DNA of 64,000 bases from Candidatus Anderseniibacteriota bacterium (GCA_021414205.1 JAIOOW010000003.1:1-64000), one strand, 5' to 3'. Shown: positions 24,029 through 34,180, counted from the stretch's first letter. Made by a program: numbers and translations. Notes: a model not told the origin generated them from the letters alone.

Positions 24029-26515
24029 CTATCCAATATCAAAAAGGGACTCGCTCATGTATGAATCGTGTTCCACTTTATCGCTTTGTTGATTAGGTTT
24101 TACTCCTTCAAATCGAGATGTAATCTCTTGCTCAACATCAGCGCGAGATCTGCCATAGAGCGTCCGCGAATTCTCTTTTATCTGCCCTGCGATATCAGGA
24201 TCTCCAATTGCAGGAGGAAGCGGCACAGCAATACTGCATGCGCGCTCCGGCGTACTGTTCACAAGAGGTCGAACAACGGCAGTAAATCGTCTCAAGTTTA
24301 CTAAATCATATTGCGTAAACACGGGTGCAAATTGTTTTTCCATAAACTCCGCATCCTCAACGCCAATGCGATACGAAACAATCGTACCAACGTTTCCAAA
24401 TACGGCATCTGCAATCGGCTCGTCAAGCTGATTAATAAACTGATGTGCCAAATTAAGATTCAAACGATACTTTCTTGCTTCCGACAATATCGTCGCGATG
24501 CTGTCGGTTGTAAAATTTTGAAACTCATCAAGGTACAAATAAAAATCATTACGCTCGTTTTCCGGAATATCTGCGCGACCAAGAGCAGCTATTTGAATTT
24601 TAGATACCAGTACAAATCCCAATAAATCAGAATTCATATCGCCTAATTCCCCTTTCGATAAATTGCAGAGCAGAATTTTCTTCTGATCCATAATCTCCCT
24701 CACATCAAATGATGATGTTGCCTGCCCGATAATATTCCTCACTGTGTCGTTACTAATAAATCTACCAAGCTTACTAATGATATAGCTGAGCATATCCGCA
24801 GACATTTGTCCGCGCTGGGACTGTGCAAATTCTTGGTTCCAAAACTGCAACACAACAGGGTTTGTAACTTTGCTCAATATTTGCTTCCTGAATGGCTCAT
24901 CCACAAACATGCGAGGCACGTCGAGCAATGTTGCCTGCGGATCTTCAACAAGCGCTAATAATGCATTCCTTAAATAATGCTCGAACATCGGCCCTATCGA
25001 TTCCGGATTTAACCTTGCGGCAAGCTTTTGCAAAATTTGCACTACCTCATTTACAACTAAGTCCCTCTGCTCAGAATTCTTTGATTCTAAAATATTAAAC
25101 CCGAGTGGGCGGTCTTTATCTCGCGGATCAAACAGCACAACATCCTTCAATCGATTCTGAGGAATGTGGTGTAGAATATCTGAAATTAAATCGCCGTGCG
25201 GATCTACAACGCCGACGCCATTCCCTGCCTGAATATCCTGAATAATCATGTTTAAAAACATCGTCGTTTTTCCAGTTCCAGTTTGGCCCAATAGATACAT
25301 ATGGCGTCTCCTATCAGACTGGCTGATATGTACAGGCGTATCGATTCCCCGATACTGATTAACACCAATTAACACGCCATCTTGAGGAAGATTACTTGGC
25401 GCAGGCGCAGACTTAGCTCCTCTCCAAACTATATTAGGAGTAGATGTGGTAGGAAGAGGAAAGTGATACATACTAGATATTTCAGCAGTGCCAAACACCG
25501 ATGCGGAGGATTCATCAGGAACTCGAAATACCATCTTCTCAATAAACTTCTTCTTGTTTTTAGGTTCCTTAAACACAAGCTGATTTAAGTCGGGAAAATC
25601 ATACTGAGAAAATGCTGATGCAAGGCCATGGAATACGCGCTCCGCATCGTCCCGCTTTCGCACAGAAACGCCCACGCGAATATTTACAGAGAACTGCTGT
25701 TGTACCATTTTCGCTTCTACCAACTCAATACGTTGTTGCATCCGAGTTGTCATCTTGCCTGCTCGCTGCTCGTCCGTATCCCTATCCGACTTTGTTTTCG
25801 TTACTGCAGATAAAATTGAGGAAAAACCAAACGAGGAGCTCGAAAGGTCCGCTTGCTTCCCGAGCATCGTACGTTTTGTGGCTTGCGATGCCTGTATAGA
25901 TGACGATCTCGATGCCGGCGTAAGAATGTACTGTATTAGTGCGGAATCAGTGCTTTGCATTTTTGCCAATGCGCCCGTAAGCGGCTGCATCGGATCAACT
26001 TCCAACTCTTTATATGTTGCAATTGGCAAATATTCTTTCCGTCGTAATCGGAAACTGGCCACACGAACAGCATCCCCTTCCGCAAAAATGGTAAATTCTG
26101 GAGCATCCTTAACTTCCGCTTCTGGATAATGCGCATAAATCTGCTTTTCCAAATGCTGAATATACTTCCGTTCTGTTCCTGCAAAAAACAAAATTCCTTG
26201 ATCTGGGATACTGGCCATCTCAAACACCACGACTGGCTTACCATATAGAAACTGCTGTTTCCAGGATGATGGCAAAGATGAGAGCGTAGATAAAAACTGC
26301 TCTCCAACCGCGATACGCTCCTTGATTGACTGCCCAATACCTTCCTCCCTATCTTCCTTCTGCATATCTTTCGGCAACAGCACTTGGAGCATTTGAATAT
26401 CTAGCGATCGAGACATTCGCGCACGTTCACGAAGAAGCAGCGCTATCGCAAAAAGTCCGGCGCAACAGAGGCCCAACATAATAACTAGTAACAAAAACCC
26501 GATAAAAGAAATCAT
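24029..26515 (-). CDS. TraD/VirD4-like coupling ATPase (HerA/FtsK-type)
   Basis: 828 residues. One N-terminal helix (residues 3-27) anchors a long soluble part. Walker A is GQTGTGKTTMF at about residue 420, followed by VVDPHGDL. Walker B is LYLDEFQNFTT at about residue 645, and a late sensor-like AHQFINQL follows. The family couples DNA or protein substrates to type IV secretion channels or moves DNA. It lies 33 kb from the VirB4/VirB6 cluster but could serve it. It overlaps the upstream membrane protein by 4 bases. Confidence 0.85.
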   Translation of the reverse strand: MISFIGFLLLVIMLGLCCAGLFAIALLLRERARMSRSLDIQMLQVLLPKDMQKEDREEGIGQSIKERIAVGEQFLSTLSSLPSSWKQQFLYGKPVVVFEMASIPDQGILFFAGTERKYIQHLEKQIYAHYPEAEVKDAPEFTIFAEGDAVRVASFRLRRKEYLPIATYKELEVDPMQPLTGALAKMQSTDSALIQYILTPASRSSSIQASQATKRTMLGKQADLSSSSFGFSSILSAVTKTKSDRDTDEQRAGKMTTRMQQRIELVEAKMVQQQFSVNIRVGVSVRKRDDAERVFHGLASAFSQYDFPDLNQLVFKEPKNKKKFIEKMVFRVPDESSASVFGTAEISSMYHFPLPTTSTPNIVWRGAKSAPAPSNLPQDGVLIGVNQYRGIDTPVHISQSDRRRHMYLLGQTGTGKTTMFLNMIIQDIQAGNGVGVVDPHGDLISDILHHIPQNRLKDVVLFDPRDKDRPLGFNILESKNSEQRDLVVNEVVQILQKLAARLNPESIGPMFEHYLRNALLALVEDPQATLLDVPRMFVDEPFRKQILSKVTNPVVLQFWNQEFAQSQRGQMSADMLSYIISKLGRFISNDTVRNIIGQATSSFDVREIMDQKKILLCNLSKGELGDMNSDLLGFVLVSKIQIAALGRADIPENERNDFYLYLDEFQNFTTDSIATILSEARKYRLNLNLAHQFINQLDEPIADAVFGNVGTIVSYRIGVEDAEFMEKQFAPVFTQYDLVNLRRFTAVVRPLVNSTPERACSIAVPLPPAIGDPDIAGQIKENSRTLYGRSRADVEQEITSRFEGVKPNQQSDKVEHDSYMSESLFDIG

Positions 26516-26994
26516 AGAGAATATACAAAAACTATGACCGCAACAACAATAGCAGCAAACAATGCGAAAATGCCAAACAATACTTTAGGGGATACATAGT
26601 GCTCATTCACGCGATCAGCAATCACAGCGTCGTACAACCTTCCCGTCAATACGTCATGGAGCAAATCAATATTTCGTGGAAAATATTCGCTCGTTTTCGC
26701 TTTTGCAATCGCTACATCAAGCCCATCCGAAAACGCCGTTTCAACCAACGCCTGAACTTCTTTATGCTCTTCAGGAGAATGTTCCCATGGCTCCCTGATA
26801 GGAGTAACGCCAACACCTTCGTGCTCAAATACTTGCACTAATTCCTCACCCAACAATTCCTTATCGCGCTTTGTACCGGGTACTGCATGCTTTTCGACGC
26901 GTCGTTCGTACGACTCCTGAAATGAGCGTGCTTGTTCTGGATTGCGAAAAATCAACGACTCGCGCACCCCTCCCTTGCGAGATTCCAATGACAT
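26512..26994 (-). CDS. Tail-anchored protein paired with the TraD-like ATPase
   Basis: 160 residues. A charged soluble N-terminal region is followed by a single C-terminal helix (about residues 137-159). It is coupled to the ATPase gene by ATGA. It could tether a partner to the membrane next to the ATPase. Family not recognised. Confidence 0.6.
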   Translation of the reverse strand: MSLESRKGGVRESLIFRNPEQARSFQESYERRVEKHAVPGTKRDKELLGEELVQVFEHEGVGVTPIREPWEHSPEEHKEVQALVETAFSDGLDVAIAKAKTSEYFPRNIDLLHDVLTGRLYDAVIADRVNEHYVSPKVLFGIFALFAAIVVAVIVFVYSL

Positions 26995-27002
26995 ATGCCA
27001 TA

Positions 27003-27008
27003 AGTATA
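27003..27008 (-). promoter_or_regulatory. -10 element TATACT for the 26994 start, 8 bases before ATG
   Basis: Minus strand TATACT, TATGGCAT, ATG at 26994. It lies in the polA 3' gap and would drive the tail-anchored protein and the ATPase. Confidence 0.5.
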
Positions 27009-27012
27009 TCAG

Positions 27013-29721
27013 TTAACCTACGCTCTGAATATCGCCCCAACTCGGTCCAATTCCAACGTCCACGACAAGAGGGGCGTCGAGCACAACTACGCCTTCCATA
27101 ATACGCTTCATATCTTGAGCAAACAGCCCCGCATCTTCTTTTCTAATTTCACACACAAGCTCGTCGTGAACAGTAAGGACAATGGCGCTTTGCACATACT
27201 GTTTTTTCATATGGTCATACAGCATAATCATTGCCTTCTTTATAATGTCCGCCTCAGCACCCTGGATTGGGAAATTAAATGCTGCACGCTCCGCACCTGC
27301 CCGAATGGCCGGGTTATTGGAATGAATTTCAGGAATATATCGCTTGCGCCCGAACATCGTCTCAACAAACCCATTTGCACGAGCACCCTCCACAATGTTC
27401 TCAATGCATTGCACAATACCTGTATATTGATGCTGATACCGATCAATAAATGAGCGTGCCTCTTCAACACTCACTCCCGCAGAACGCGCAAAACTTTGTG
27501 CGCCCATCCCATACAGCACGCCGAAATTCAGGGTCTTAGCCTGTCTACGCATATGATCAGTCACCTCTTTAACAGGGACGGAAAACACCCAGGCAGCAGT
27601 AGACTTATGAATATCCTCCCCCGCCTTAAATGCGGAAATCAATTTTTCATCTTGCGATACGTGCGCAGCAATTCGTAATTCAAGTTGCGAATAATCTGCC
27701 TTCACCAGCACAAATCCCTCGCGAGCAACAAATGCATTGCGAATTTCCTGCCCAACCTCAGTCCTAATTGGAATATTCTGCAGATTCGGGTTCGTAGACG
27801 AAAGCCTGCCAGTTGCCGCTATTGTCTGATTAAAAGAGGCATATATCCTATTCGTCTTGCTATCTACAAGAGGCGGTAGAGCATCTAAATACGTGCTTTT
27901 CAGCTTGGATAACTCTCGATATTCAGATAAGAACGCAATAATAGGGTGCTTTCCTGCCAATTTCTCCAATTCATCCGCACCAGTGGAGTATCCCGATTGT
28001 GTCTTCTTAATTCCAACAGTTGGAAGGTTCAAGTTCACAAATAATATTTCTCGTAATTGCTTCGGGGACCCGATATTAAAATGCACACCAGCAAGTGACC
28101 ATATTTGTTGTTCAATTATATCTATTCGCTCAGAAACTTTTTTACTCAGCATCGTAAAGATTTTTTTATCAATTGCCACCCCGGTCATTTCCATATGAAC
28201 TAACACATCCAACAACGGGAGCTCAATTTCTTGCAGCACGTCCAGTAATTTTTCTTCAATGATTTTCGGCAAGAAAAAATCATACAGTCGAAGCGATACA
28301 TCAGCATCTTCAGCCGCATATCGAGCAAGCTCCATGAGCGGAACTTCTTTCATGCTTTTCTGATTTTTTCCGGAGCCGATTAAATCAGTGATCGGAATTG
28401 GCGTGTAGTTTAAAAATTCTTCAGCCAAGTCGTCCATGCCAAAATTTCGAGATCCCGGACGAAGCAAATAGCTCGCAATCATAGTATCAAAAACGACACC
28501 CTTCATATGAATACCCGACTGGGCCAATACCTCCATATCGTACTTTAAATTGTGGCCTGTTTTCTGAATTGCTGAATCTTCAAAAAAATCCTTCCAAAGT
28601 AAAACGGAGGTCGAATCAGTCGGCACATACCACGCCTGAATACCAGACTCGGCGTGACAGGCGAAGCTCATCCCAATGATCGGACTCATCCTACCACCCA
28701 ATCCATCCGTTTCTGTATCAAATGCGATAATCTTTTTGCTTTTTAACACTTTTTGCAAATCCAACTGCTCTTCTCTCAATTGAGCTATAAAATATCCGTC
28801 CGGCAGAACAATCTTTTCCTCATTTTTCATACCGAGCGTAGGCTGAAATCCATCTTGACTTTTCGGAAGACGGCTAATTAAACTTCGAAATCCAAGCTTC
28901 TGAAACTCCGACCGAACTTTCTTTTCGTCATACGTAATAAATAGCGCATCTTCCAATTCGACCTCTATAGGAACTTGCTGATGAATAATAGCCAATTTTC
29001 GAGAAAACAATGCGTCTTTTTCATGGCCCACAATATACTTTTTTGCCCGAGATGGGAGCTCTTCCTCGTGATCAAAAATAGACTCGAGCGGTCCAAAATT
29101 ACCAACTAAATCCTTCGCAGTCTTAACACCAATCCCGACAACGCCTGGAATATTATCCGATGGGTCGCCAGCCAATCCCTTATAGTCAGGGATATATTTG
29201 GGCTCAAATCCGTACTTCTCTTTTACCAATTCTGGGGTGTATAAAATCGTATCTGAGATACCTTTCTTGAGTGTAAATACTGATGTTTTTTCTGAAACTA
29301 ATTGGAGCGTATCCATATCCCCAGTAACTACCACAACAGGAATTCTATCTTCCAGCTTCCTCACAAGAGTCCCAATAATATCGTCTGCCTCAAACCCTTT
29401 TTTCTCCAATATGGGAATAGAAAATGCGCGGACCACATCGCGCACGATATCGAACTGAACAATTAAATCGTCATCTAGCTCTTTTCTATGCGCCTTATAA
29501 TCCGCATATTCTTCGTGTCGAAACGTGGGCCCCTTCATATCAAACGCAGCAATAACATGAGTAGGCTTCAACGTGCTGATCATTTTCATAAGCATTGTTG
29601 TAAACCCATACACCGCGTTTGTAGGAATACCATCCTCAGAAGTCATGGGCGGCAAGGCGTGATATGCCCTATGAATAAGGGCGTGCGCATCTATAATTGC
29701 CAGTTTTTGCCGTTTTGCCAT
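27013..29721 (-). CDS. polA: DNA polymerase I with intact exonuclease and polymerase domains
   Basis: 902 residues, full length. The 5'-3' exonuclease (residues 1-300) has IIDAHALIHRAYHAL and GLAGDPSDNIPGVVGIG. The 3'-5' proofreading domain keeps its acidic residues (IAFDTETDG, TGHNLKYDME, YAAEDADV), unlike many Bacillus- or Thermus-type enzymes that lost them. The polymerase domain has KADYSQLELR, RRQAKTLNFGVLYGM and TVHDELVCE. It repairs gaps and removes Okazaki primers. It lies 4 bases after tsaE. Confidence 0.97.
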   Translation of the reverse strand: MAKRQKLAIIDAHALIHRAYHALPPMTSEDGIPTNAVYGFTTMLMKMISTLKPTHVIAAFDMKGPTFRHEEYADYKAHRKELDDDLIVQFDIVRDVVRAFSIPILEKKGFEADDIIGTLVRKLEDRIPVVVVTGDMDTLQLVSEKTSVFTLKKGISDTILYTPELVKEKYGFEPKYIPDYKGLAGDPSDNIPGVVGIGVKTAKDLVGNFGPLESIFDHEEELPSRAKKYIVGHEKDALFSRKLAIIHQQVPIEVELEDALFITYDEKKVRSEFQKLGFRSLISRLPKSQDGFQPTLGMKNEEKIVLPDGYFIAQLREEQLDLQKVLKSKKIIAFDTETDGLGGRMSPIIGMSFACHAESGIQAWYVPTDSTSVLLWKDFFEDSAIQKTGHNLKYDMEVLAQSGIHMKGVVFDTMIASYLLRPGSRNFGMDDLAEEFLNYTPIPITDLIGSGKNQKSMKEVPLMELARYAAEDADVSLRLYDFFLPKIIEEKLLDVLQEIELPLLDVLVHMEMTGVAIDKKIFTMLSKKVSERIDIIEQQIWSLAGVHFNIGSPKQLREILFVNLNLPTVGIKKTQSGYSTGADELEKLAGKHPIIAFLSEYRELSKLKSTYLDALPPLVDSKTNRIYASFNQTIAATGRLSSTNPNLQNIPIRTEVGQEIRNAFVAREGFVLVKADYSQLELRIAAHVSQDEKLISAFKAGEDIHKSTAAWVFSVPVKEVTDHMRRQAKTLNFGVLYGMGAQSFARSAGVSVEEARSFIDRYQHQYTGIVQCIENIVEGARANGFVETMFGRKRYIPEIHSNNPAIRAGAERAAFNFPIQGAEADIIKKAMIMLYDHMKKQYVQSAIVLTVHDELVCEIRKEDAGLFAQDMKRIMEGVVVLDAPLVVDVGIGPSWGDIQSVG

Positions 29722-29725
29722 ATAT

Positions 29726-30181
29726 TTATTCTACTCTACTTACTACAACAATTCGCCCGCTATTATCGATACTAGTAATGGAAATATTCCAATGCGGCTG
29801 CAAAATTTCGCTACCCAGCTTTTCCGGCCATTCAATAAGAACGACTGCTTTTTGATCTTCCGCAGTTCGCAGTATTTCATGAACATAATTAGTGTCCATT
29901 GATTCTCGGTATGCATCGATATGAATAAGCTTTTTAATTCCCCGAGAAATATCGGATATGTCGTACTCGGCCATGATTGTATACGTAGGAGAAGTTACAG
30001 GATCTAATATTCCCAAAGCCTGCGCAACGAACTGCACAAATGTCGTCTTGCCGGCGCCTAAATCGCCTTGTAAGCACACAATATCGCCTATGCGAAATTG
30101 CTCGGTAACGAGCGTAGCTAGCAACTCAAGCTCCTGCAGGCTGGATATAGTATGGGTTCCAAGTAATTTTTTATCACTCAT
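29726..30181 (-). CDS. tsaE: tRNA t6A biosynthesis ATPase TsaE
   Basis: 151 residues. Walker A is GDLGAGKTTFVQ, followed by VTSPTYTIMAEYD and HIDAYR, the TsaE/YjeE fingerprint. It supports TsaB/TsaD in forming N6-threonylcarbamoyladenosine at position 37 of ANN-decoding tRNAs. It is directly upstream of polA. Confidence 0.92.
   Translation of the reverse strand: MSDKKLLGTHTISSLQELELLATLVTEQFRIGDIVCLQGDLGAGKTTFVQFVAQALGILDPVTSPTYTIMAEYDISDISRGIKKLIHIDAYRESMDTNYVHEILRTAEDQKAVVLIEWPEKLGSEILQPHWNISITSIDNSGRIVVVSRVE
29728..29733 (-). promoter_or_regulatory. -10 element TAGAAT for polA, 6 bases before ATG
   Basis: Minus strand TAGAAT, AAATAT, ATG at 29721. It lies inside the 3' end of tsaE, so polA can be expressed without tsaE. 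Confidence 0.4.
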
Positions 30182-30187
30182 ACGACT

Positions 30188-30193
30188 ATCCTA
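30188..30193 (-). promoter_or_regulatory. -10 element TAGGAT for tsaE, 6 bases before ATG
   Basis: Minus strand TAGGAT, AGTCGT, ATG at 30181. The match to TATAAT is moderate. Confidence 0.4.
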
Positions 30194-30205
30194 TCTGAAT
30201 TTTTT

Positions 30206-30223
30206 GAAAATACATATATTTTC
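30206..30223. promoter_or_regulatory. Inverted repeat between divergent tsaE and DHH genes
   Basis: GAAAATA (30206-30212), CATA, TATTTTC (30217-30223) is a perfect 7-bp inverted repeat in a 97-base divergent gap. It could be an operator for either gene. No regulator can be assigned. Confidence 0.3.
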
Positions 30224-30278
30224 CACATATGCACAGTTCCTTTTATTTATAAGCCGAGATACGATAATACGATTTCCT

Positions 30279-31430
30279 ATGAGTATCCCTGAAACCCAAC
30301 AAGCGCTATCCGTGATTACACGAGCGAACAATATTGCATTGTTTGTACCGGAGAAGCCTTCTATTGACGCTTTTTCATCCATGATGGCTCTATCCCTTGC
30401 GCTGTCTGCTCAAACTAAAAAGACTATATATAGCATTAGCCCTGTGCATGTTCCAAATGAGCTACAGTTCTTACCAGGGTCGTCCCAAGTAGAAATGAAA
30501 CCACGCCTACAACCAACCCTTGTTATAGATATTGCAGGAATTTCAACTATCGCCAATATTGAACAAGTCTCAACGAAGGACGGCATAAAAATCCACCTGG
30601 AACTCCCCGCGAATACAGACATGAGCGCCGACATGGTTGAAACGCACGTACGCCAACTTCCGTATGACTGTGCAATCTTGTTCGGTGCCTCGGACCTGGC
30701 TGATCTAGGGCCAATGTTTACAGATTTTGCAGACTTCTTCTACAACATCCCAGTTATCAATATTGACCACAAACCCACGAATGAGTATTTCGGCACTATT
30801 AATATGGTTGATATTACGGCTTCTTCTATTGCAGAAATTACTCACGAGCTCATAACAGCCCTTTCCCCCGAAGCTGTCACCCAAGACGTCGCCACGGCAT
30901 TATATGCGGGCATTGTTGGAGCAACAGAGTCATTCCAAAAACCTTCAACTACGCCAAAGGCGTTTCAACTATCAGCAGAATTAATGACCAAGCAGGCGCA
31001 AACAGACGTTGTTATTCAGCATCTGGTGAAAACAAAGCCATTGTCATTATTAAAGATTGCGGGACGCACATATGCTCGACTTCGACATGATGAGCACGGA
31101 CATCTGTTCTGGAGTATTTTACGCGAACTGGATTTTCAGGAAAGTCATGCAACAGAAGCTGATATCCCGCTTATTATGCACGAATTAACCAATAATATTT
31201 CCGGGTATAACGCGGCCTTCATCCTGCATGAAAATGAGAATAAAGAGCACGTGATATACATAACGCTTGGCAAAGGACTGGCAAAAAAACGACAAGAAAT
31301 TCAAGAGCAACTTTCCGCAAAGAAACAAAACGGTATGCTAGTGGTCACGCTTCCGCCGTCATCACTAGAAGATGCCGAGCTTTTAGCTGTACAAAAAATC
31401 AGGCAAATACTTCCGCAATTTCACTCCTGA
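30279..31430 (+). CDS. DHH-family phosphoesterase-like protein with degenerate active site
   Basis: 383 residues from the ATG at 30279, since the longer frame upstream overlaps tsaE on the other strand. The DHH fold is visible: an N-terminal strand-helix where DxDxxGS should be reads SIDAFSSM, and the DHH motif reads NIDHKPTNEYFG. A C-terminal DHHA1-like part (ISGYNAAFILHE) follows. Two conserved metal ligands appear replaced, so it may bind nucleotides without NrnA-type phosphodiesterase activity. It overlaps convergent pilB by 10 bases. Confidence 0.7.
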   Translation: MSIPETQQALSVITRANNIALFVPEKPSIDAFSSMMALSLALSAQTKKTIYSISPVHVPNELQFLPGSSQVEMKPRLQPTLVIDIAGISTIANIEQVSTKDGIKIHLELPANTDMSADMVETHVRQLPYDCAILFGASDLADLGPMFTDFADFFYNIPVINIDHKPTNEYFGTINMVDITASSIAEITHELITALSPEAVTQDVATALYAGIVGATESFQKPSTTPKAFQLSAELMTKQAQTDVVIQHLVKTKPLSLLKIAGRTYARLRHDEHGHLFWSILRELDFQESHATEADIPLIMHELTNNISGYNAAFILHENENKEHVIYITLGKGLAKKRQEIQEQLSAKKQNGMLVVTLPPSSLEDAELLAVQKIRQILPQFHS

Positions 31431-33103
31431 GATACGCGCTCCACTTCATCGATAGTGGTTTTCTTATCAATTACTTTCAAATACGCATCCTGGGCAATAG
31501 TCGTCATCCCCGCTTGCAATGCAACTTTTTGAATATCGGCACTGCTCACTCCCTCCAAAATTAACTTCTTCATTTCTTGATCTACGGCAAAAATTTCAAA
31601 TGCGCCCAATCGACCGTGATACCCTGTATTGCCGCACACTTGGCATCCAACTGCCCGCATAAACCGCAACGCCGGATCATCAAGTACGACTGGATCAAAA
31701 ATATCTTTTCGTATGTTCTTCATTGATTCCTTTACCTTATTTCTCAGCGCTACATCAGGATCATACTCCTGGGCGCACGAGGTGCACACCACGCGAACCA
31801 ACCTCTGCGCAATAACAAGATTAAGAGCCGGAGCAAGCACATACGGCTTGATACCCATATCAATAAGGCGAGGAATAGCTCCTGCGGCATCATTTGTGTG
31901 GAGAGTAGAGAACACCAAGTGACCAGTAAGCGCTGCATGCACGGCTGTTTCTGCAGTTTCCACGTCACGCATTTCACCCACCATGATGACATCCGGATCT
32001 TGACGCAAAATACTGCGCAATCCCGCCGCGAACGTATACCCAGCGTCTGGATCCACCTGCGTTTGCTCAATACCCGGAATGCGATATTCAATAGGATCTT
32101 CTAATGTAATAATCTTCGACCCCGTAACGTTCACATCTCGCAAAAACGAAGCCAGTGTTGTTGTTTTACCAGATCCGGTTGGTCCTGTGATCAATATCAT
32201 GCCGTTTACCCTCTTAAGCTCTGCATTCACCACATCCAAGTCCCTGTTTTTCATACCAAGCTCTTTCATCGCAACTGCTTCAGCGTCTCTATTCAATAAA
32301 CGAATTACAATGTTTTCCCCGTATCCGCCAGGCAACGTCGAAAGACGCATATCGTACGTTTCCTCTCCAATACGAAGCACGAAGCTTCCGTCTTGCGGCG
32401 CATCGTGGATATTCAGTTTTAATCTCGCCATTACTTTCACGCGAGATAGCACAAGCGACCATCCGTCCCGCTCAAATTCAACGATATCCTGCAATACGCC
32501 GTCAATACGAAACCGGAGGCGCGCACTCTTTTCCTTTGGTTCTATGTGAATGTCCGACGCCCGCAACCTTACTGCGCTTATAGCAATTGCGGTGAGAATT
32601 TCAGTAGGAGGCATGGTAGTGATTCGCTTCCCCAGCTCTTCCAAGTTCTTTAATTCGGTCGCAAACGTATCTGCCTCTTTTTGGCCAATTTTTAATTCAT
32701 CTTGCGGAACATCCTCGAGAGCGGCGTCTCTTCGGTATCGAGCAATACCGGCAAGCAAGCTTCGCTTTGAAATAACATACATGTGCGGATCATATCCAAG
32801 ATCTTCCTTTATTTTCGCAACCAAACTAATCGTTGCAGGAGCAGTGGGGTTAACTGCCCCAATGCGAATATCCCCTCCCTGTTTATAAAATAGCAACGCC
32901 TCAGCAGTCATCGCATCCTGTTTTGACACTCTCTCCAAAACATCGGAATCAATAGGAAATACTACGAGATTAATATACGGAATCCCCAATTGCTCAGAAC
33001 GGTGCTGCGCCAATCGCTCCTCTTGCCCCTGAGAAAACGTGACGAGTTTTGCGCCCAACTCTTTGTGGCGCTCAGATTCAGATACTGCCGGATCAAATAC
33101 CAT
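31421..33103 (-). CDS. pilB: Type IV pilus assembly ATPase PilB/GspE
   Basis: 560 residues. The N-terminal GSPII_E domain is followed by Walker A ITGPTGSGKTTTLASF at about residue 310, the Asp box, Walker B region VGEMRDVETAETAVHAALTG and the His box FSTLHTNDAAGA. A tetracysteine zinc site (CTSC ... CQVC) lies near the C-terminus. It powers pilin assembly. No other pilus gene is in the window, so it is separated from the rest of the machine. Confidence 0.92.
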   Translation of the reverse strand: MVFDPAVSESERHKELGAKLVTFSQGQEERLAQHRSEQLGIPYINLVVFPIDSDVLERVSKQDAMTAEALLFYKQGGDIRIGAVNPTAPATISLVAKIKEDLGYDPHMYVISKRSLLAGIARYRRDAALEDVPQDELKIGQKEADTFATELKNLEELGKRITTMPPTEILTAIAISAVRLRASDIHIEPKEKSARLRFRIDGVLQDIVEFERDGWSLVLSRVKVMARLKLNIHDAPQDGSFVLRIGEETYDMRLSTLPGGYGENIVIRLLNRDAEAVAMKELGMKNRDLDVVNAELKRVNGMILITGPTGSGKTTTLASFLRDVNVTGSKIITLEDPIEYRIPGIEQTQVDPDAGYTFAAGLRSILRQDPDVIMVGEMRDVETAETAVHAALTGHLVFSTLHTNDAAGAIPRLIDMGIKPYVLAPALNLVIAQRLVRVVCTSCAQEYDPDVALRNKVKESMKNIRKDIFDPVVLDDPALRFMRAVGCQVCGNTGYHGRLGAFEIFAVDQEMKKLILEGVSSADIQKVALQAGMTTIAQDAYLKVIDKKTTIDEVERVSQE

Positions 33104-33110
33104 GCAGGTA

Positions 33111-33116
33111 AGTATA
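33111..33116 (-). promoter_or_regulatory. -10 element TATACT for pilB, 7 bases before ATG
   Basis: Minus strand TATACT, TACCTGC, ATG at 33103. No Shine-Dalgarno. Confidence 0.5.
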
Positions 33117-33127
33117 TAACACTTTAT

Positions 33128-34177
33128 TTATGCAAGATACGAGGAAAATATTTTTCTCATCTCGGCATCATCATGAACCAGCACAGGACGAGGGACGCTA
33201 TCACTCGCTTCTTGTTTTGCTTCAAGGAGACGAACAACATTATCTTGGATCAATTCATATGCGTGCCTATCGTCAATAAAATCCACCCAACTCTGCCCCT
33301 CAACAAGAGATATTGGCGCTCTCCCGGAATTTGCAATAACGGTATCCACAGGTCTGCCGATATAGGATTCATATACCCGCACGAAATCTTCCCCTGACCA
33401 ACCCACTGTATGCAGCGGAGTCGTAAGAAGCGTCATCACAACGCAAATCTCCGCCTTACTATCGCGAAGCGCGGAAGAGCCTCCTATCGCAAGCGATGCT
33501 AACGTAGGCAAAATGGATCCAAACGTATGGCCAGGAGCAATAATAATATGCGTCGCATTATCAAGCGCTTTCTTTGCCCGAGGATTCAGCTCAGCATTTT
33601 TTTCAGCAAACGTAACCTTGATATCCCCAGGTTTCCAAGTTGGATCTGCCTGTGCATCCACATTCCAGGATATAAAATGCTGCCCACTTCCTAATAACTT
33701 TTCCTGACCATCTTTTTGCAATACCACCTGTTGAGTTAACGCTTCGAGTGTTGTTGGAATAACTCCGGCAAATTTTGGAACCTGCAATACTCGAGCAAAT
33801 GTTGCGATTGCCGCGTCAAGATCACTCGTAAGCTCAAGCGCAGTTAATAGAACGTTTCGAAGCGTATGCCCAGAAAAGTCACCATTTGCGAATCTGTATT
33901 CAAGAGCTTTTAAAAACTTATCCCCACGAACATCACCGCGAAGAGAGCTGAGAGCGAGCAAACATTTCGTAACATCCCCCATAGCGCCAACATCGTATTG
34001 TTCACGGAGCCTCCCCGTCGAACCACCGTCATCCGCCATATGAATAAGCGCGTGGAGCGATGCTATCGATCCATGTTCTAACAATGGAAGAAGTGCTGTA
34101 AGCAGTCGAGAAGTGCCGTTTCCCCCGCCCAACACAACGACTCGCTTTCCCTTTTTATTACTCAGAGCAAATGCCAT
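33128..34177 (-). CDS. yvcK: YvcK/CofD-like gluconeogenesis factor
   Basis: 349 residues. VVVLGGGNGTSRLLTALLP at the N-terminus and HMADDGGSTGRLREQY are the signature of YvcK proteins. GAMGDVTKCLLALS and a GNVLLTALE-like HTLRNVLL segment follow. In Firmicutes YvcK binds UDP-GlcNAc and controls carbon flow and cell-wall synthesis. Its promoter lies in the 3' end of the lamin-tail gene. Confidence 0.9.
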   Translation of the reverse strand: MAFALSNKKGKRVVVLGGGNGTSRLLTALLPLLEHGSIASLHALIHMADDGGSTGRLREQYDVGAMGDVTKCLLALSSLRGDVRGDKFLKALEYRFANGDFSGHTLRNVLLTALELTSDLDAAIATFARVLQVPKFAGVIPTTLEALTQQVVLQKDGQEKLLGSGQHFISWNVDAQADPTWKPGDIKVTFAEKNAELNPRAKKALDNATHIIIAPGHTFGSILPTLASLAIGGSSALRDSKAEICVVMTLLTTPLHTVGWSGEDFVRVYESYIGRPVDTVIANSGRAPISLVEGQSWVDFIDDRHAYELIQDNVVRLLEAKQEASDSVPRPVLVHDDAEMRKIFSSYLA

Positions 34178-34180
34178 AGA

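Noticed and set aside
29958..30278. Extension of the DHH protein upstream into the tsaE region
   Set aside because: The extra residues are the antisense of TsaE motifs; the ATG at 30279 gives a normal N-terminus.
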